From Bugula neritina (lineage: Eukaryota > Bryozoa > Gymnolaemata > Cheilostomatida > Bugulidae): a DNA stretch of 64,000 nt. Where the stretch lies: the NCBI GenBank assembly GCA_964035545.1, contig OZ037769.1, positions 9,649,429 through 9,713,428 of the forward strand, written 5' to 3'. The notes beneath the pieces were generated by a model, which did no database searches, was not told the origin of the DNA, and worked only from the letters and a program-made list of their open reading frames with translations. Numbering within the stretch: the first letter of the stretch is position 1; every line of letters starts with the position of its first letter. The position numbers were made by a program, and so were the translations under genes. This document shows, piece after piece, positions 62,701 through 64,000 of this stretch.

Positions 62701-64000
62701 TATACTGTAACACACTGAAATATACGGCAAAATACTGGATTATGTTGTAACATACTGAAACATTCTATAACATATTGGAATATACTGCAACATACCGAAA
62801 AATACTGCAACATACTGCAACATACTGAAATACACTGTAAAATATTGAATAACACTGCAACACATTGGAGTAAGCTGCAACATACCTAGACATACGGTAT
62901 TATACTGAAAGATACTGTAACACATTGAAACACACTGCAACATACTGAAATATGCTGTAGCATGCTGAAAGACACTACAACTCACTGATGTATAGTGTAC
63001 TATTCGGAAATGTACTGTAACATACTGATATTTACTGTAACACACTGAAATATACTGCAAAATACTGAAATACACTGTAACATACTGAAATATACTGCAA
63101 CATACTGCAACATACTGCAACATACTGAAATACACTGTAACATACTGAAATACACTGCAACACACTGAAGTATACTGTAATATATAGAAATGTACTGTAA
63201 CATACTGCAACATACGAAAAGATATTGAAATTTACTGCAACATACTAAAATATATGGTAACCTACTGAAAAATGTGGCAAACTAATGAAATATACTGCAA
63301 CATACTGCAAGATAATGAAATATACTGAAACACTGTAACATACTGAAGTATACTGTAATATACAGAAATGTACTGTAACATACTGAAACATACGTCAACA
63401 TATTGAAATTTACTGCAACATACTGAAATATACTGCAAGATACTGCAACACACTGAAATACCTTGTAAGGTTCTGAAATGCAGTGCAACATACTGCAACA
63501 TACTGCAACATACTGCAACATACTGAAATATATGGTAACCTACTGAAACATACTGAATTACACTGTAACATACTGAAATACACTGCAACATCCTGCAACA
63601 TACTGAAATACACTGTAACATACTGAAATACTTTGCAACACATTGGAATGTACTGCAACATAATGAAATATATGATAACCTACTGAAATATGTTGCAAAC
63701 TACTGAGATATACTGCAACATCCTTCAACATAATAAAATATATTGTAACACAGTGAAATATACTGCAAAATTTTGAAATATACTGTAACATACTGAAACA
63801 TACGCAACATACTGAAATATACTGCAGCATACTGAAATATAATGCAAGATACTGCAACATACTGAAATACACTGTAACATACCGAAATACACTGCAACAT
63901 ATTCAAATACACTGTAATATTTTGAAATACACTGCAACACATTGAAAAATACTGCAACATACTGAAGTATACTGCGAGACATTGAAATATACTGCCACAT
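47734..64000 (-). repeat. Satellite A, minus orientation, higher-order array right of the gypsy element
   Basis: Continues to the window end without unique sequence. Units of 20 bp (AACATACTGAAATATACTGC) are arranged in long composite repeats. The landmark CATACGAAAAGATATTGAAA occurs at 49141, 51220, 60289 and 63211, giving offsets of 2,079 and 2,922 bp for the adjacent pairs. Blocks at about 49.1-50.7 and 51.2-52.8 kb are nearly identical at the 2,079-bp offset. Blocks at about 57.6-60.4 and 60.5-63.3 kb are nearly identical at the 2,922-bp offset. Long stop-free minus-strand frames are a property of the repeat, not genes. Confidence 0.95.

Noticed and set aside
38159-64000. More than one hundred minus-strand ORFs encoding MLQYISVCCSIFQYVAVYF-type peptides
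   Set aside because: They are the translation of the 20-bp satellite in overlapping frames; no start context, no non-repetitive domain, and all three frames are equally open.
26141-64000. CRISPR-like array
   Set aside because: The repeats are head-to-tail without unique spacers, in a eukaryotic genome; they are satellites.

Overview
This is a eukaryotic window: an AT-rich invertebrate animal genome. The evidence is a 24-exon, GT-AG spliced gene for the nucleoporin NUP188 with mostly short introns, LINE, copia and gypsy retroelements, and long satellite arrays. A sponge or another early-branching metazoan is plausible, but nothing seen here fixes the species.

Layout. 1-5.5 kb: a 5'-truncated, dead LINE on the minus strand, then TA-rich simple sequence split by a 3.25-kb element with short imperfect inverted ends. 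5.6-24.0 kb: the C-terminal two thirds (about 1,219 codons) of NUP188 on the plus strand. All 24 exons keep phase across every intron. Its introns are filled with minisatellites and insertions. Intron 17 holds a 269-bp tandem array with four antisense hammerhead ribozymes plus a degenerate LINE. Intron 22 holds a 5.0-kb DNA transposon with 24-25-bp perfect terminal inverted repeats and a broken transposase gene. 24.0-26.1 kb: a spacer with a strong hairpin, then a decayed copia-type pol fragment.

26.1-64 kb is satellite DNA. Family A (20-bp unit, two similar 10-bp halves) runs in one orientation at 26.1-27.3 kb and in the opposite orientation from 38.2 kb to the window end. Family B (27.3-38.2 kb) lies between them and is also built on 20-bp units that look homologous to A. 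The satellites are interrupted by a 540-bp solo LTR, a 756-bp non-autonomous inverted-repeat element, and an intact, very young gypsy element (43090-47733; 231-bp LTRs with one difference; 1,292-codon gag-pol). The uninterrupted gypsy target site can still be read in neighbouring higher-order copies. Duplications of 2,079 bp and 2,922 bp are visible in the right-hand array.

The only host protein gene supported is NUP188. The other coding sequence belongs to mobile elements. The strongest unusual signal is the retrozyme-like hammerhead array. The most informative structural signal is the pair of related satellites with an orientation flip.
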